64,000 nucleotides of DNA from assembly GCF_000195335.1 (NCBI RefSeq), contig NC_015387.1, positions 1,360,001 through 1,424,000 on the forward strand, written 5' to 3'. A program made the position numbers and the translations under genes. Of this stretch, positions 54,518-64,000 are shown piece by piece. Each line of letters begins with the position of its first letter. The first letter of the stretch is position 1. The notes beneath the pieces are model-generated. The model worked only from the letters and a program-made list of their open reading frames with translations. It ran no database searches and was not told the DNA's origin. The DNA comes from Marinithermus hydrothermalis DSM 14884. Its GTDB lineage: Bacteria > Deinococcota > Deinococci > Deinococcales > Marinithermaceae.

Positions 54518-54819
54518 CCCGTTTCTCCTTTCTACGGAAGGAATGGACCTCATTATAGCGAATCCCTTGCTGCACCGATGGATGAGTTTCCAGGATGAAG
54601 CAGCAAACCCCGATGCTTCCTGGCCGATCTCGGGAGATCCTGAGCCCGACTGGTCTGACGGCGAAGGGGCATGTTCCGGGTTGCCTCACGGTTGTTCCGA
54701 GTTCCCGAGGTCAGGGTTCCGCATAGGTTGTGGGGCATGGGAGAGACAAGGTATCAGCCCGTCTTGACAATACCCCACCTAACTTTTATATATTGGAGAG
54801 CGAAAGGAGGTGAGCCGAG
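54518..54819. other. 302-bp intergenic region with two divergent promoters
   Basis: It holds the TATAAT of the caspase-like gene (54557-54552, minus) and the SPW promoter (54764-54792). Between them is a palindrome GATCTCGGGAGATC (54626-54639) of unknown role. Composition is lower in GC than the flanks. Short open frames here on both strands look random and I call none. Confidence 0.5.
54764..54792 (+). promoter_or_regulatory. Consensus promoter of the SPW-repeat gene
   Basis: TTGACA (54764-54769), 17 nt, TATATA (54787-54792). A full AAAGGAGGTGA ribosome-binding site follows at about 54803-54813. Confidence 0.8.
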
Positions 54820-55149
54820 ATGAAGCGCTGGCAGGACTGGGGCAGCCTGGTTCTGGGGATTTGGCTTGTGCTCTCCCCGTGGCTCCTCGGCTACAGCACG
54901 ACCCCCAGCGCCTTCTGGAACGCCCTCATCGTGGGCGCAGCCGTCACGATCCTCTCCATCCTGGCGCTCAGCGGAGGGCAGCTGTGGGAAGAGTGGACCG
55001 ACCTAGTCCTCGCCGTCTGGCTCATCCTCTCGCCGTGGATCCTCAACTTCACCGCGAACACCGCCGCGTTCTGGAACGCCGTCATCGTAGGCGTCCTCAT
55101 CGGCGTACTCGCACTTTGGGTGACGCGCCAGCACCCCAGGCCAGCCTAA
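54820..55149 (+). CDS. SPW-repeat membrane protein
   Basis: A 109-aa protein made of two copies of an SPW unit: WGSLVLGIWLVLSPWLLGYS and TDLVLAVWLILSPWILNFTA, each followed by a helix (AFWNALIVGAAVTILSILAL; AFWNAVIVGVLIGVLALWV), giving four membrane helices. SPW proteins are small inner-membrane proteins of unknown function. The -35/-10 and the ribosome-binding site are the nearest to consensus in the window, so expression should be strong. A terminator follows directly. Confidence 0.88.
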   Translation: MKRWQDWGSLVLGIWLVLSPWLLGYSTTPSAFWNALIVGAAVTILSILALSGGQLWEEWTDLVLAVWLILSPWILNFTANTAAFWNAVIVGVLIGVLALWVTRQHPRPA

Positions 55150-55153
55150 ACCC

Positions 55154-55180
55154 GGCCGCCCCCTAAGGGGGCGGCCTTAA
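55154..55180 (+). terminator. Terminator of the SPW-repeat gene
   Basis: GGCCGCCCCC, loop TAA, GGGGGCGGCC (55154-55176), then TTAA. It separates the SPW gene from the pyr promoter 4 nt later. Confidence 0.75.
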
Positions 55181-55183
55181 GAC

Positions 55184-55213
55184 TTGACGCCAGCACGGCG
55201 CGCAGGGTAACTT
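55184..55213 (+). promoter_or_regulatory. Promoter of the pyr operon
   Basis: TTGACG (55184-55189), 18-nt spacer, TAACTT (55208-55213). RNA would start near 55220, just before the PyrR-binding loop. Confidence 0.7.
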
Positions 55214-55225
55214 AGGCTGACCTTT

Positions 55226-55248
55226 AATCCGGTCCCGTGAGGCCGGAA
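55226..55248 (+). promoter_or_regulatory. PyrR-binding loop in the pyr leader
   Basis: AATCCGGTCCCGTGAGGCCGG carries TCCCGTGAGGC, which fits the UCCNGNGAGGY core recognised by PyrR, flanked by CCGG arms that can pair. It is followed at once by the AAAGGAG site of the leader peptide. Confidence 0.8.
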
Positions 55249-55261
55249 AGGAGTGAAAACC

Positions 55262-56775
<1,514 letters not shown>

Positions 56776-56779
<4 letters not shown>

Positions 56780-58071
56780 AGCGCCTCATCAAAAACGCAA
56801 CCCTTGTGGACGCCCGCGGCAACCACGGAAAAGCGGACGTGCTGATCGGTGAAGGCCGTATCCTCTCGCTCTCCGGGGGTGACGCCGACGAGGCCATCGA
56901 AGCGGACGGGCTCATGCTCGCGCCGGGTTTCTTCGACCCGCACGCGCACCTGCGCGAGCCTGGCCAGGAGGTCAAGGAGGACCTGGAAAGCGGCCTCAAA
57001 GCCGCGGCCAAAGGCGGGTACACCGGCGTGGTCGCCATGCCCAACACCACCCCCCCCATCGACACTCCCGAGGCCGTCCAAGCCCTCTACAAACGGGCTC
57101 GAGCCATTCCAGGGGCTCGGCTTTACGTCTCCGCCGCGCTCACCCAGGGCCAGGAGGGCGCCCGCCTCACCGAGGCCGGCCTGCTCAAGGCAGCCGGGGC
57201 GGTCCTCCTCACCGACGACGGGCACACCAACGAGGACGGGGGGCTCCTCGCCCTCGGGCTCCGCTACGCGGCGAGCTACGGTCTGCCCGTCGCGGTGCAC
57301 GCCGAGAACGCGGGGCTTCGCAGGAACGGCGTGATGAACGAAGGCCCGGTCTCGGAACGGCTCGGCCTCCCCGGCAACCCCGCGGTCGCGGAAACCGCGC
57401 GCATTGCCCGCGACCTTGAAATCCTGCGCTACGTCCAGCAAGCCCTCGAGCCCACCGGCCACACCCCGCGCCTACACGTCCAGCACCTATCCACCGCGCG
57501 GGGCCTCGAGCTGATCCGTGCGGCCAAGGCCGATGGGCTGCCCGTCACGACCGAGGTCACGCCGCACCACCTGACCCTTACGGACGCCGTCCTGGAGGGC
57601 ATGGACCCGATCTACAAGGTCGCGCCGCCGCTGCGTACCCAGGCGGACGTCGAGGCCCTCATCCAGGGGCTCGAGGACGGCACGATCGACGGCATCGGCA
57701 CCGACCACGCACCGCACACGCTCGCGGAGAAAGAGCAGGACCTCCTGCGGGCGCCTTTCGGCATCCCCAACCTCGAGGTGGCCTTCCCCTTGCTCTTCAC
57801 CGAGCTGGTCCTCAAGCGCGGCCTGAAGCTCGAGGTGCTGATCGCGCGTTTCACCGACGGGCCGCGCCGCGCTTTGGGACTCGAACCGATCCACCTGGAG
57901 GAAGGCGCTCCCGCGGACCTGGTGCTGTTCGCTCCGAACGCGGAGCGACCGGTGGACCCGGCGCACTTCGTCTCGAAGGCCAAGTTCAGCCCGTGGAGCG
58001 GCTGGAAGCTCGCGGGATGGCCGGTCGCGACCCTCGTCGAGGGCCAGGTGGTGTGGCGTGCCGAGGCGTGA
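56776..58071 (+). CDS. pyrC: Dihydroorotase (class I)
   Basis: Cyclises carbamoyl aspartate to dihydroorotate. The 431-aa zinc enzyme has the metal-binding [51 protein letters not shown] and the catalytic Asp in [14 protein letters not shown]. Length and motifs fit the class I (PyrC/aspartate transcarbamoylase-associated) type. It overlaps pyrB by 4 nt and the next gene by 14 nt. Confidence 0.96.
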
Positions 58072-58843
58072 ACCGGTCTGGAACGACCACGCCGCGCGCC
58101 TCGTGCACAAGACGGTGCGGGGCGCGAAGGGCGTGCTGACCTTCGAAGCGCCCACCCTCGCGCCGCTTCTCGAGCCGGGGCAGTTCGTGAACCTCGAGGT
58201 TCCCGGGCACGTGCTGCGCCGCCCGATGGCCCCCGCCTCAGGAGGGGGGCGCACCTTCGCGATCGTGATGACCGCCCGCTGGGAGGGCACCCGGGACCTC
58301 CTGAACCTTCCCCTTGGCGCGGAAGTTCGGGTCCTGGGGCCTTTAGGCAACACCTTCCCTCCCCCCACGGGCCGCGCGATCCTGGTCTCGGGCGGGAGCG
58401 GGGCGGGGCCGCTCGCGTACCTGGCGAACCGCCTCGCGGCAACCGGGCGCGAGGTCGTCGTACTGCACGGCGCGCGCGACGCTTCGGAGGCGCACCTCAT
58501 CCCCCTCTTCGCCCGCGGCGGCGCGCGGGTCCGGTACTTCAGCGAGGATGGCGCTCACGGCGAGCAAGGCCTCCCCACCCAGGCTCTGCCCGAGCTGCTC
58601 GCGGCCGGGCCCGCCACGGTCTACGCGGTGGGCCCGGAAGGGTTGATGCGCGAAGCGGCCCGGCTTGCCGCGGCACACGACGCGCCGTGTTACGTGAGTC
58701 TCGAGGCCCACATGGCCTGCGGCGTGGGGGCCTGCCTCTCGTGCGTGCACCCCACCACCCGCGGCACGGTCCACCTGTGCGTGGACGGCCCCATCTTCAA
58801 CGCGGAGGAGGTGATCTGGGGGGATGAACCCGCTCAGCATTGA
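58058..58843 (+). CDS. pyrK: Dihydroorotate dehydrogenase electron transfer subunit PyrK
   Basis: Ferredoxin-reductase-like partner of PyrD that passes electrons to NAD. The 261-aa protein has FAD-binding ([13 protein letters not shown], with the usual RPxS replaced), NAD-binding ([16 protein letters not shown]) and a C-terminal [2Fe-2S] centre ([17 protein letters not shown] then [10 protein letters not shown]). The GTG start at 58058 lies 14 nt inside pyrC, and its end overlaps pyrD by 20 nt. A companion PyrK means that PyrD is class 1B. Confidence 0.93.
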   Translation: MPRREPVWNDHAARLVHKTVRGAKGVLTFEAPTLAPLLEPGQFVNLEVPGHVLRRPMAPASGGGRTFAIVMTARWEGTRDLLNLPLGAEVRVLGPLGNTFPPPTGRAILVSGGSGAGPLAYLANRLAATGREVVVLHGARDASEAHLIPLFARGGARVRYFSEDGAHGEQGLPTQALPELLAAGPATVYAVGPEGLMREAARLAAAHDAPCYVSLEAHMACGVGACLSCVHPTTRGTVHLCVDGPIFNAEEVIWGDEPAQH

Positions 58844-59723
58844 TTTTCTCGGCGTGACCTTTCCCAACCCCGTCGTGACCGCCTCGGGCACCTTCAACTT
58901 CGGCAAGGAGTACGCGCACCTCTACCCCCTCTCCCGGCTGGGCGCGATCACCACCAAGGGCACCTCCCCCCGCCCCATCCCCGGCGCGCCGCCGCCGCGC
59001 GTGACCGAAACCCCCGGCGGGATGCTGAACGCGATCGGCCTGGAGAACAAAGGGGTTGAGCGGTACGTGCAGGACGAGCTGCCCTGGCTTCGGGAGCAGG
59101 GCGCGCGGGTGATCGTCAACGTCTTCGGCGATACCCCCGAGGAGTTCGCCTACGTCGCAGAGCGGGTCAGCCCCTTCGCGCACCTCCTCGAGCTCAACCT
59201 CTCCTGCCCGAACGTGCACGGGGCGGGCCTGCCGTTTGCGCACGACCCCCAGGCCGCGGCGGAGGTTGTGCGCGCGGTGAAGGACGCGACGGACCGCCCA
59301 GTGATCGTCAAGCTCTCGCCCAACGCGCCCATCCTGCCCGTCGCCGAGGCGTGCGAAGCCGCGGGGGTGGACGGGTTCAGCCTGATCAACACCCTGCTCG
59401 GGATGCGGATCGACCTCGAGACCCGCCGTCCCGTGCTCGGCCACAAGACCGGCGGCCTCAGCGGCCCTGCGGTCAAGCCCGTCGCGGTGCGGCTCGTCTA
59501 CGAACTCTACCGGCACACGGACAAGCCCATCCTCGGCATGGGCGGGATCCGTACGGTGGAGGACGCGCTCGAGTTCGCCCTCGCGGGGGCCCGCATGGTC
59601 GCGGTGGGCACCGCGACGTTTAGCGACCCGTTCGCGCCCTTAAAGCTCGTCGAGGGGCTCGAGCGGTTCTTCGCGGGGCGCACGGACACGTGGCGGGACT
59701 GGGTGGGCGCCGCGCACCGTTAA
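58824..59723 (+). CDS. pyrD: Dihydroorotate dehydrogenase, class 1B catalytic subunit
   Basis: FMN enzyme that oxidises dihydroorotate to orotate. The 299-aa protein has VTASGTFNFGKEYAHL, the active-site Cys in LELNLSCPNVHG, VIVKLSPNAP, INTLLGMRIDLETRRPVLG, GGLSGPAVKPVAVRLVYEL and GMGGIRTVEDALEFALAGA. It overlaps pyrK by 20 nt and is the last gene of the operon; pyrE and pyrF are not here. A 12-bp hairpin follows. Confidence 0.95.
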   Translation: MNPLSIDFLGVTFPNPVVTASGTFNFGKEYAHLYPLSRLGAITTKGTSPRPIPGAPPPRVTETPGGMLNAIGLENKGVERYVQDELPWLREQGARVIVNVFGDTPEEFAYVAERVSPFAHLLELNLSCPNVHGAGLPFAHDPQAAAEVVRAVKDATDRPVIVKLSPNAPILPVAEACEAAGVDGFSLINTLLGMRIDLETRRPVLGHKTGGLSGPAVKPVAVRLVYELYRHTDKPILGMGGIRTVEDALEFALAGARMVAVGTATFSDPFAPLKLVEGLERFFAGRTDTWRDWVGAAHR

Positions 59724-59727
59724 GCAC

Positions 59728-59753
59728 CCCACCGTGGCGTTCGCCACGGTGGG
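59728..59753. terminator. Terminator-like hairpin between pyrD and the dsbA-like gene
   Basis: CCCACCGTGGCG, loop TT, CGCCACGGTGGG: a perfect 12-bp stem between convergent genes, probably serving both. No U-tract on plus. Confidence 0.65.
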
Positions 59754-59774
59754 ATCTCATAACGAAGCGGTCCG

Positions 59775-60419
59775 TTACTTCTCGGCGAGCAAGGCGTCGA
59801 GGAGGCGCTGCCATTCCTCGTAGGGCAACACCCCCCGGTACATCTTGTCCCCGATGAAGAAGGTGGGGGTGCTGTTCAGGTTGAGGGCCTCCGCAGCCTT
59901 TAGGTCCTCGAGCACGATGCGTTCCTTCTCACCGCTCGCGAGGCAGGCCGCGAACGCTTCCCGATCCAGCCCGATCTGGCCCGCGTAGTCGATGAAGAGG
60001 CGGTCCAGCGCCTCCCCGCGGTACCGGCCCCACTGGCCCTGGGCGCGGAAGAGGAGGGTGTGGTACTCTAGGTACCGTCCCTGGTCCGCAGCGCACGCGG
60101 CGGCTTCCCCAGCCCGCACCACGGGGCGGTAGGTCGGCGCGCCTTTAAAGGGGAAGTCGCGGAAGACGTAGCGTACCTTGCCGGTCTCCACGTAGTCCCG
60201 CAGGATGCGGGGCAGCACCTCGAGGGCGTGGGTGCGGCAGTGCGGGCACTGGTAGTTGGCGAACTCCACGACCGTGATCGGCGCGTCGGGACGCCCCACC
60301 GCGAAGTGCGCGCCCGCCGCAGGGTCCTCGGCTGGGAGCGCGGGCCGGGTAAACACAAAAAGCCCTGCGGTGAAAAGCGTGGCTATGATCAGAACACCGA
60401 AAAACGCTTGCCGTTGCAT
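59775..60419 (-). CDS. DsbA-like exported thiol-disulfide protein
   Basis: A 214-aa protein with one N-terminal hydrophobic anchor or signal (AFFGVLIIATLFTAGLFVF) and a thioredoxin-fold DsbA domain. The redox motif is CPHC in EFANYQCPHCRTHALEVLP, and the cis-Pro loop is LNSTPTFFIGD. Another Cys pair (AAACAADQ, AACLAS) may be structural. It likely makes or shuffles disulfides outside the membrane. A TATACT box ends 7 nt before the ATG, so the mRNA is probably leaderless. Confidence 0.88.
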   Translation of the reverse strand: MQRQAFFGVLIIATLFTAGLFVFTRPALPAEDPAAGAHFAVGRPDAPITVVEFANYQCPHCRTHALEVLPRILRDYVETGKVRYVFRDFPFKGAPTYRPVVRAGEAAACAADQGRYLEYHTLLFRAQGQWGRYRGEALDRLFIDYAGQIGLDREAFAACLASGEKERIVLEDLKAAEALNLNSTPTFFIGDKMYRGVLPYEEWQRLLDALLAEK

Positions 60420-60463
60420 CGCTCCTAGTATAGAACCGATCTCATGAGGAGGGTTCGCATGCG

Positions 60464-60491
60464 GGCCTGGCCCCCTTGAGGAGGCCAGGCC
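60464..60491 (-). terminator. Hairpin after speE
   Basis: GGCCTGGCC / GGCCAGGCC, 9-bp stem with a 10-nt loop, 16 nt after the speE stop. No U-tract, so termination strength is uncertain. Confidence 0.45.
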
Positions 60492-60506
60492 GGATGGGGT
60501 CGGAGG

Positions 60507-61457
<951 letters not shown>

Positions 61458-61886
61458 TCATCCCTCCGGATTCTTCGCGCCTGGGATTCCCCGGCGGCGA
61501 ACCTCCCGCTCGCCGCCGCGCCAATAGCGAAACGCGTTCTCGCGTTTGGCGCCAAACGCGCGGGCCAAGCCCTCCAGCACCTCGTCAGGGTTCACGTCCC
61601 CCCGGTAAAAGTACAGGTCGAGGGTCGCCGAAGCATCGTCCTCCGGCCACGTGTGGATCATCACCGCCGCCACGGGGCTCACCACCGCGGCCGAAAGCCC
61701 TTGCGGGTGGAACTTGTACACCACGCTCTTCGTGCTCTGCGGGGAAGCCCCCAGCCGGATGACCGCGTCCCGAAGCGCGGCCTCAACCATCTTGGCGTTT
61801 TCGATCACCTCTACGTTACAACCGTAGATCTCCGCGACCCAGCGCCCACCCGGTGGTCCAGTGCGTACGTCCGCCACGAGGGCCAA
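61458..61886 (-). CDS. SpeD-family protein lacking the pyruvoyl Ser and catalytic Cys
   Basis: Homologue of prokaryotic AdoMet decarboxylase, 142 aa, upstream of speE by 3 nt. Bacterial SpeD reads GVSGVVIISESHLTIH, cleaved before the Ser of ES to form pyruvoyl, and has a catalytic Cys in DVYTCGD. Here the same stretch reads GLSAAVVSPVAAVMIHTWPE and DLYFYRGD, so Ser is Ala and Cys is replaced. KFxPQG and IHTWPE remain. It cannot self-process in the known way and is probably an inactive partner or a changed enzyme. The TTG at 61886 is taken as start; a GTG at 61877, 8 nt after a TATGAT box, is an alternative. Confidence 0.8.
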   Translation of the reverse strand: MALVADVRTGPPGGRWVAEIYGCNVEVIENAKMVEAALRDAVIRLGASPQSTKSVVYKFHPQGLSAAVVSPVAAVMIHTWPEDDASATLDLYFYRGDVNPDEVLEGLARAFGAKRENAFRYWRGGEREVRRRGIPGAKNPEG

Positions 61887-61906
61887 TCATACCACAGCTT
61901 CCTCCG

Positions 61907-61912
61907 TAGACT
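61907..61912 (+). promoter_or_regulatory. Possible -10 box (TAGACT) for ackA
   Basis: TAGACT ends 7 nt before the ATG at 61920. The 7 nt between (GGAGGAG) would otherwise be the ribosome-binding site, so leaderless and led forms are both possible. Confidence 0.35.
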
Positions 61913-61919
61913 GGAGGAG

Positions 61920-63056
61920 ATGAAGGTGCTTGTGCTGAACGCCGGCTCCTCGAGCCTTAAGTTCTCCGTGACCGACACGCGCGCCCGCCGCCACCTCACG
62001 CGCGGCGTTGTGGAGCGCGTGGGTAGCGAGGACGCTGTCCTCCGCTGGAACGGAACGCACCCGGTCCGCGCGCGGGACCACCGCGAGGCGCTGGAGGCCG
62101 TCCTGGAACGCGTGGATCTCACAGGAATCCAGGCCGTGGGGCACCGGGTGGTGCACGGAGGGGACCTCACGGAAAACGTGCGCATCGACGCCAGGGTGCT
62201 CGAGCGCCTCGAGGCCTTCATTCCGCTCGCGCCGCTGCACAATCCCGCGAACCTGGCGGGCATCCGCGCGGCTCAGGCTCTTTTCCCGGAGCTGCCGCAG
62301 GTGGGGGTGTTCGACACCGCCTTCCACCAGACCCTTCCCCCCGAGGCGTACCTGTACGCGATCCCCTACGCGCTCTACGAGCAACACGGCCTCAGGCGAT
62401 ACGGGTTCCACGGCACCTCACACCGGTACGTGGCCCGAGAGGCGGCACGCCTTCTGGAGCGGCCCCTGGAGGCACTGCGTCTCGTGACCCTGCACCTGGG
62501 TAACGGCGCGTCCGCCACCGCCATCCGGTTCGGGAAAAGCGTGGACACCAGCATGGGCTTCACGCCCCTCGAGGGGCTCGTCATGGGCACGCGCAGCGGG
62601 GACCTGGATCCCGGGGTGGTCCTCGAGCTCGTGAAGCGCTTCGGTTTAGAGGAAACCCGCCGCATCCTGAACCAAGAAAGCGGCCTCAAGGGGCTTTCCA
62701 GCCTGAGCCACGACCTCCGGGACCTCCACAAGGCCCGCCAGGAAGGGCACGCAGGTGCTGAACGAGCGCTTTCGGTGTACACCTACCGCATCAAGAAGTA
62801 CGTCGGGGCGTTCGCCGCCGCGATGGGGGGGCTGGACGCGCTGGTGTTCACGGGCGGGGTCGGGGAGAACGACCCGGAAGTCCGGGCGCGGGTGGTGCAG
62901 GGCCTTGAGTTTTTGGGATTTGTGCTCGACCCCGAGCGCAACCAGGAGGGCGGACCGTACCTCACGCGTCCTGAAAGCCCGGCACACGCTCTGGTCGTAC
63001 CTACGGATGAGGAGCTCGCGATCGCCCTCGAGGTCGCGCAGGTGCTGGGCGCTTAG
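61920..63056 (+). CDS. ackA: Acetate kinase
   Basis: Interconverts acetate plus ATP and acetyl phosphate plus ADP. The 378-aa enzyme has the phosphate motif LVLNAGSSSLKFSV, GHRVVHGG, VGVFDTAFHQTLPPEAYLYA, YGFHGTSHRYVAREA, TLHLGNGASATAI, and VFTGGVGEND at the adenosine site. ATG 61920 follows CTGGAGGAG. It diverges from the speD-speE pair and ends overlapping the convergent ZIP gene. pta is not adjacent. Confidence 0.95.
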   Translation: MKVLVLNAGSSSLKFSVTDTRARRHLTRGVVERVGSEDAVLRWNGTHPVRARDHREALEAVLERVDLTGIQAVGHRVVHGGDLTENVRIDARVLERLEAFIPLAPLHNPANLAGIRAAQALFPELPQVGVFDTAFHQTLPPEAYLYAIPYALYEQHGLRRYGFHGTSHRYVAREAARLLERPLEALRLVTLHLGNGASATAIRFGKSVDTSMGFTPLEGLVMGTRSGDLDPGVVLELVKRFGLEETRRILNQESGLKGLSSLSHDLRDLHKARQEGHAGAERALSVYTYRIKKYVGAFAAAMGGLDALVFTGGVGENDPEVRARVVQGLEFLGFVLDPERNQEGGPYLTRPESPAHALVVPTDEELAIALEVAQVLGA

Positions 63057-63793
63057 GGGCGCAGCAGCACCTGGAAGATCATCATCGCGCTGACCGAGAG
63101 GGTGACGGTGGTGGCCACCCGGTCGTGTGGGGCGTCCTTGAGCGCGTCGGGAAGCAGCTCGGAGAAGACCATCCAGATCATGGCGCCTGCGGCGAAGCCG
63201 AGCCCTACGGGAAGGAAGGGCTGGAATACCTCGACCAGGAGGAACGCGGGGACGGCCATGAGGGGCTGGGGTAGGCTGGAAAAGACGCTCCACCCCCCGG
63301 CCTTCCACCACGGCACGCCCCGCGGAACCAGAACGAGGCTGATCGCGATACCTTCAGGAATGTTGTGCACGGCGATCGCCGCGGTGATGAAAAGGCCCAG
63401 CGCCTCTCCCCCCCCGAACGATACACCGACCCCGACGCCTTCCGTGAAGGAGTGGAGGGTCATCACCCCGACGATGAGGAGGGCTTTGCGGGCGTCGAGA
63501 CCGTTGAGTTGACCGAGGCGTAATCGGTCGTAACGGTGGAGGACGGCGTGGGCCCATAGGATAAACCCAAGACCGAGGAGGACACCGAGGACCGTCCGGA
63601 GAAGGTCTTCAGCGATGCCTTCATAGATCAGGCCGAAGCTCGCCGCGAGCATTAACCCTGCGGCGATGGCGTTCGCTATGCCCAGCCAGGCGCGCGACAC
63701 GCTACGGAAACGTACGAACGGAAGCGCGCCAAGTCCTGTCGCCACAGCGGTCACGAGGGCGTAAGCGAATACCGTGAGGGTGGAGACTTCCAC
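63053..63793 (-). CDS. ZIP-family metal transporter
   Basis: A 246-aa transporter of zinc or other divalent metals with about eight membrane helices. The metal path is marked by TLHSFTEGVGVGVSFGGG in helix 4 and AVHNIPEGIAISLVLV in helix 5. The variable loop is short and lacks a His cluster. The GTG start at 63793 is leaderless, 6 nt after TAAGAT, and a Fur/Zur-like box covers the promoter spacer. It therefore belongs with the fur-znuCB system in metal supply. Confidence 0.92.
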   Translation of the reverse strand: MEVSTLTVFAYALVTAVATGLGALPFVRFRSVSRAWLGIANAIAAGLMLAASFGLIYEGIAEDLLRTVLGVLLGLGFILWAHAVLHRYDRLRLGQLNGLDARKALLIVGVMTLHSFTEGVGVGVSFGGGEALGLFITAAIAVHNIPEGIAISLVLVPRGVPWWKAGGWSVFSSLPQPLMAVPAFLLVEVFQPFLPVGLGFAAGAMIWMVFSELLPDALKDAPHDRVATTVTLSVSAMMIFQVLLRP

Positions 63794-63799
63794 GCCCCC

Positions 63800-63828
63800 A
63801 TCTTAATGCAAACGATTATCATTATCAA
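63800..63828 (-). promoter_or_regulatory. Leaderless promoter with a Fur/Zur-like box for the ZIP gene
   Basis: On minus: TTGATA (63828-63823), exactly 17 nt, TAAGAT (63805-63800), 6 nt to GTG. GATAATGATAATCGTTTGC (63826-63808) fills the spacer and matches GATAATGATAATCATTATC at 14 of 19 positions. Confidence 0.75.
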
Positions 63829-63842
63829 TACAAACCGGGCCG

Positions 63843-64000
63843 CTATCCTACGGCCTTCGCTAGGTGCTTCAAGGCCTCCAGCACCCGCTGCCCCAACGGG
63901 GTGAGCGTATACTCCACGCGCGGGGGCACCTCCGGATACGCGGTCCGCTCGATCAACCCTAGCTCGGTTAACTCCTTTAATCGCTCCGAGAGGGTGCGCG
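63843..64000 (-). CDS. HxlR-type winged-helix regulator, C-terminal part (cut by window edge)
   Basis: The last 52 codons of a gene entering from the right: RTLSERLKELTELGLIERT, then AYPEVPPRVEYTLTPLGQRVLEAL and a stop at 63845-63843. The TLSERLKEL...V.Y.LTPLG pattern is characteristic of HxlR-family regulators. DNA target and the N-terminal half are not visible. It ends 50 bp upstream of the ZIP promoter on the same strand. Confidence 0.8.
   Translation of the reverse strand, partial: RTLSERLKELTELGLIERTAYPEVPPRVEYTLTPLGQRVLEALKHLAKAVG

Noticed and set aside
54468-54767. A 99-codon frame on plus in the island intergenic region
   Set aside because: No ribosome-binding site; it runs across the caspase-like gene's start and promoter, and its composition looks random.

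Overview
The window is 64 kb of GC-rich chromosome from a thermophilic member of the Deinococcota, most likely a marine Thermales relative of Marinithermus or Oceanithermus (inference). The evidence is a very high G+C content, dense same-strand operons with 1-20 bp overlaps, a PaaR operator matching the Thermus thermophilus consensus, a pyr operon leader of the Thermus type, OstA/LptC and Skp envelope genes, and many genes whose -10 box ends 6-7 nt before the start codon (leaderless mRNA layout). I see no rRNA, tRNA, CRISPR array, IS element or prophage.

Layout. 0-13.6 kb: pheA (cut by the window edge) and ruvA diverge from a shared palindromic -10. A very large multi-GAF histidine kinase follows (frameshifted in a C7 tract, with four Cys in its first GAF domain), then a FemABX aminoacyltransferase, a three-gene LptC/OstA cassette, a frameshifted CBS-ACT protein, a small beta-barrel-like protein diverging from skp, and ftsK. 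13.6-20.1 kb: paaR, an unknown 105-aa gene and paaABCD (phenylacetyl-CoA epoxidase), then an acyl-CoA synthetase and a membrane transglutaminase-like protein without its catalytic Cys. 20.1-29.0 kb (minus strand): RNase II/R-like, MazG-like, sucCD, PIN-TRAM, radA, clpC. 29.1-34.6 kb: glyQS, asd, dodecin and two unknown genes.

34.6-43.4 kb: a beta-oxidation block, with a fadN-fadA-fadE-like operon on minus facing two tandem long-chain acyl-CoA ligases on plus. The two ligases share recently homogenised, almost identical blocks, and one carries a 1-nt deletion. 43.5-52.2 kb: ppdK, iscR-iscS, a fur/zur-znuC-znuB metal unit, miaA, hsp20, tdk, rpmE. 52.3-54.8 kb: a compositionally different island with a caspase-fold-like lipoprotein (His/Cys dyad plus a TIG-like domain). 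54.8-59.7 kb: an SPW-repeat membrane protein and the pyrR-B-C-K-D operon, with promoter, PyrR-binding loop, leader peptide and attenuator all readable. 59.8-64 kb: DsbA-like protein, speE with a SpeD homologue lacking both key catalytic residues, ackA, a ZIP transporter under a Fur/Zur-like box, and the end of an HxlR-type regulator.

How it fits together. Phenylacetate and fatty acids are taken to acyl-CoAs (paa cluster, acyl-CoA ligases, fadNAE) and feed the TCA cycle (sucCD), with ppdK and ackA at the pyruvate/PEP and acetate nodes. Zinc or iron supply is controlled by the Fur-family gene acting on ZnuBC and ZIP. The strongest points for follow-up are the SpeD pseudoenzyme beside speE, the caspase-like lipoprotein, the four-Cys GAF kinase, the Cys-less transglutaminase and the gene-converted acyl-CoA ligases. 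Three independent 1-nt frameshifts, all in homopolymers, mean sequence error must be excluded before reading biology into them.
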